Both the position numbers and the translations under genes were made by a program. Of a stretch of DNA of 64,000 nt, positions 62,318-64,000 are shown piece after piece. Within the stretch, counting starts at the first letter, position 1; every line of letters starts with the position of its first letter. Source of the stretch: CBDCGS01 sp965216915 (GTDB lineage Bacteria; Pseudomonadota; Alphaproteobacteria; UBA828); the NCBI GenBank assembly GCA_965216915.1, contig CBDCGS010000007.1, positions 186,001 to 250,000 of the forward strand, given 5' to 3'. A model generated the notes under the pieces. It saw only the letters and a list, made by a program, of their open reading frames with translations. It was not told the origin of the DNA and did no database searches.

Positions 62318-63969
62318 CAGGCTTGGCGCCAGAACGGATCGACCCGGTCGCCCTCGGCGTGATGTGGGACCGGCTGATCTCGATCACCGACGAGATGGTG
62401 TCGGCGCTGGTGCGCACGTCCTTCTCGACAATCGTGCGCGAGGCATACGACCTCACGGCGGTGCTGCTCGACGCCGACGGGCGCTTGCTCGCGCAAGGCC
62501 GTTGGAGCGCGCCACCTTTCATCGGCACGGCGCCCGCGACCATGCGCCATATTCGCGCGGCCTTTCCACCGGAGGCCTTGCGGCCGGGCGACGTGATCAT
62601 CACAAATGATCCCTGGATCGGCACCGGGCACATGTACGACGTCTGCGTCGTGCGGCCGGTGTTTTTCGCGGACGATCTCGCCGGCTACACGATGAGCATC
62701 ACCCACCTGCCCGACATCGGCGGGATCGGCTTCGGCACCACGGCGACCGAGATCTATCAGGAAGGGCTGCGCATTCCGCCCTGCAAGCTCGCGGAAGCCG
62801 GCGTCGTGGACCGGCGATTGCTCGACATCATTCGTGCCAACGTGCGCGTCGCGGACCATGTGGTCGGCGACATCATGGCCAACGTCTCGTGCAACGAGGT
62901 CGGCGGGCGCCAGCTGTTGGAGTTCATGGAGGAGAACGGGCTCACCGACCTGAGAGATCTTTCGGCGGCGATCCGCGGTCAGACCGAGGCGGTCACCCGC
63001 GCGGCGATCAGCGAAATGCGGCCTGGTATCTACGAGAACCAGGTGCAGCTCGAGGGCATCGACGCGCCGATCACGCTCGCGTGCCGCATCACGGTGGGCG
63101 ATGGCGCGATCGCAATCGATTTGAACGGCACCAGTCCGAGCGTCGCACGCGGGATCAACGTGCCGACGTGCTACACCAACGCGATGGCGCTCTACGCGAT
63201 CAAGTGCATGACCTCGCCGGAGCTCCCCAACAATGAGGGCTCGACCGCGCCGGTCAGCGTCTCGGCGCCGCCCGGATGCATCCTCAACGCGCAGCCGCCC
63301 TCGCCGACCGGCGGGCGCCACATCATCGGGCATTTCGTGTCGCCCTTGATCTTCGGGGCGCTCGCGGACGCCGCGCCGCGCCTCGTGCAAGCGGATTGCG
63401 GCATGATCGATCTGATGAATTTCGTCGGGAGGCACCGCAATGGCCGTGATGTCTCGACTATCTATTTCGCCGCAGGGGGGTTCGGCGCAGTCTCCGACCA
63501 GGATGGGCCCAGCACGACGCCGGGCCCCTCCAACATGGCCTCCGTGGCGACCGAGGTGTGGGAGGCCGTTACGAGCACGACCGTCGAGCGCAAGGCGTTT
63601 CTCCCTGATTCGGCGGGGGTGGGCACGTACCGCGGCGGCCTTGGCCAAGAGATCATCATCCGCAATGACAGCGGCCATGCCATGACGATCTTTAGCATGG
63701 CCAACCGCACCGAATTCCCCGCCCTCGGCTTGCGCGGCGGACAAGCTGGGCGCATGCGGGAGCATCGGATCAACGACGAAACTGTCCATCCCAAGGGCCG
63801 CTACGAGCTGGCGCCCGGCGACCGGGTCGCGCTCATCCAGGCCGGGGGCGGCGGGTTCGGCGCGGCGCCGCAGCGCGCGGAGAGCCTCATCCGCGAAGAT
63901 CTTGCGGAGGGCCACATCACGCCCGCGCACGCATCTCGCGCGTATGGCGTATCGTTGGGTGCCAAATAA
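62314..63969 (+). CDS. Hydantoinase B/oxoprolinase family protein, pair 3
   Basis: A 551-residue HyuB subunit. The ATG at 62314 gives MTGLAPERIDPVALGVMWDR and overlaps the HyuA stop. Seen: NDPWIGTGHMYDVCVVRPVF and the C-terminal IQAGGGGFGAAPQR in the position of the usual GGGGxGdP motif. The length is typical for family members without the pair-2 tail. It is followed after 20 bp by a further gene starting at 63990. Confidence 0.91.
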   Translation: MTGLAPERIDPVALGVMWDRLISITDEMVSALVRTSFSTIVREAYDLTAVLLDADGRLLAQGRWSAPPFIGTAPATMRHIRAAFPPEALRPGDVIITNDPWIGTGHMYDVCVVRPVFFADDLAGYTMSITHLPDIGGIGFGTTATEIYQEGLRIPPCKLAEAGVVDRRLLDIIRANVRVADHVVGDIMANVSCNEVGGRQLLEFMEENGLTDLRDLSAAIRGQTEAVTRAAISEMRPGIYENQVQLEGIDAPITLACRITVGDGAIAIDLNGTSPSVARGINVPTCYTNAMALYAIKCMTSPELPNNEGSTAPVSVSAPPGCILNAQPPSPTGGRHIIGHFVSPLIFGALADAAPRLVQADCGMIDLMNFVGRHRNGRDVSTIYFAAGGFGAVSDQDGPSTTPGPSNMASVATEVWEAVTSTTVERKAFLPDSAGVGTYRGGLGQEIIIRNDSGHAMTIFSMANRTEFPALGLRGGQAGRMREHRINDETVHPKGRYELAPGDRVALIQAGGGGFGAAPQRAESLIREDLAEGHITPAHASRAYGVSLGAK

Positions 63970-63989
63970 GATCGGTCGAGGAGGAAGCG

Positions 63990-64000
63990 ATGCCGGACCC
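63990..64000 (+). CDS. Start of a downstream gene, cut by window edge
   Basis: An ATG at 63990 follows the strong purine-rich site GAGGAGGAAG (63979-63988) and is 20 bp after the HyuB stop. Only Met-Pro-Asp is visible, so nothing can be said about the product; it is probably in the hydantoinase operon. Confidence 0.5.

Overview
The window is a GC-rich, gene-dense bacterial segment with short gaps, many ATGA or GTGA stop/start overlaps and frequent GTG starts. Gene content (several xanthine-dehydrogenase-type hydroxylases, three hydantoinase A/B pairs, a SoeABC-like sulfite dehydrogenase, RbsABC- and Dpp-type ABC transporters) points to a heterotrophic alphaproteobacterium, probably environmental and not closely related to a model strain. 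No rRNA, tRNA, transposase, phage gene, CRISPR array or replication origin was seen. About 50 protein genes are supported.

Layout. (1) 1-5518, plus strand: an RbsABC-type importer (binding protein cut by the left edge, double-domain ATPase, permease), an amidohydrolase-2 enzyme and an acyl-CoA-dehydrogenase-fold flavoenzyme. (2) 5619-13122: two complete three-subunit molybdenum hydroxylases in mirror gene order L-S-M then M-S-L on one strand. (3) 13194-16254: a family-5 binding protein and an M81 (MlrC-like) peptidase. They converge on a 17-kb minus-strand run (33543 down to 16251): lone CoxL-like subunit, ornithine-cyclodeaminase-family enzyme, SoeABC-like complex, enolase-superfamily dehydratase, hydantoinase A/B, a VOC-fold enzyme and a complete DppBCDF-type permease/ATPase set. 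(4) 33611-36198: a TcuA-like flavoprotein plus a PrpF-like isomerase (tricarboxylate use), followed by a hairpin and three tandem 61-bp hairpin repeats. (5) 36419-49012: GNAT-like transferase, acyl-CoA dehydrogenase, pentapeptide-repeat protein, second hydantoinase A/B pair, diguanylate cyclase, DsbA/HCCA-type isomerase, AhpD-like protein, ArsC/Spx-like protein, DAO-type oxidoreductase and an alpha/beta hydrolase. (6) 49069-54910, minus: an epimerase and a second Rbs-type importer whose two permeases are fused into one 692-residue protein. (7) 55055-64000: CocE-type hydrolase with a triple Rid-domain protein, then an AT-richer 437-bp regulatory gap and a PEP-CTERM protein with a strong sigma-54-type promoter and two matching upstream palindromes, an orphan PEP-CTERM tail, and a Rid protein with the third hydantoinase A/B pair.

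How it fits together. Most genes look like modules for importing and breaking down small nitrogen-containing, amide or peptide-like and heterocyclic compounds: importers bring them in, molybdenum hydroxylases oxidise rings, hydantoinases and amidohydrolases open or cleave amide bonds, Rid proteins handle imine/enamine intermediates, and dehydrogenases and tricarboxylate enzymes feed central metabolism. The actual substrates cannot be read from sequence. A sulfite dehydrogenase in the same minus-strand run hints that one of them carries sulfur.

The parts most worth a second look are the PEP-CTERM control region with its paired palindromes, the triple-Rid fusion, the mirror-ordered hydroxylase cluster, the fused permease with an altered ATPase, and the tandem hairpin repeats.
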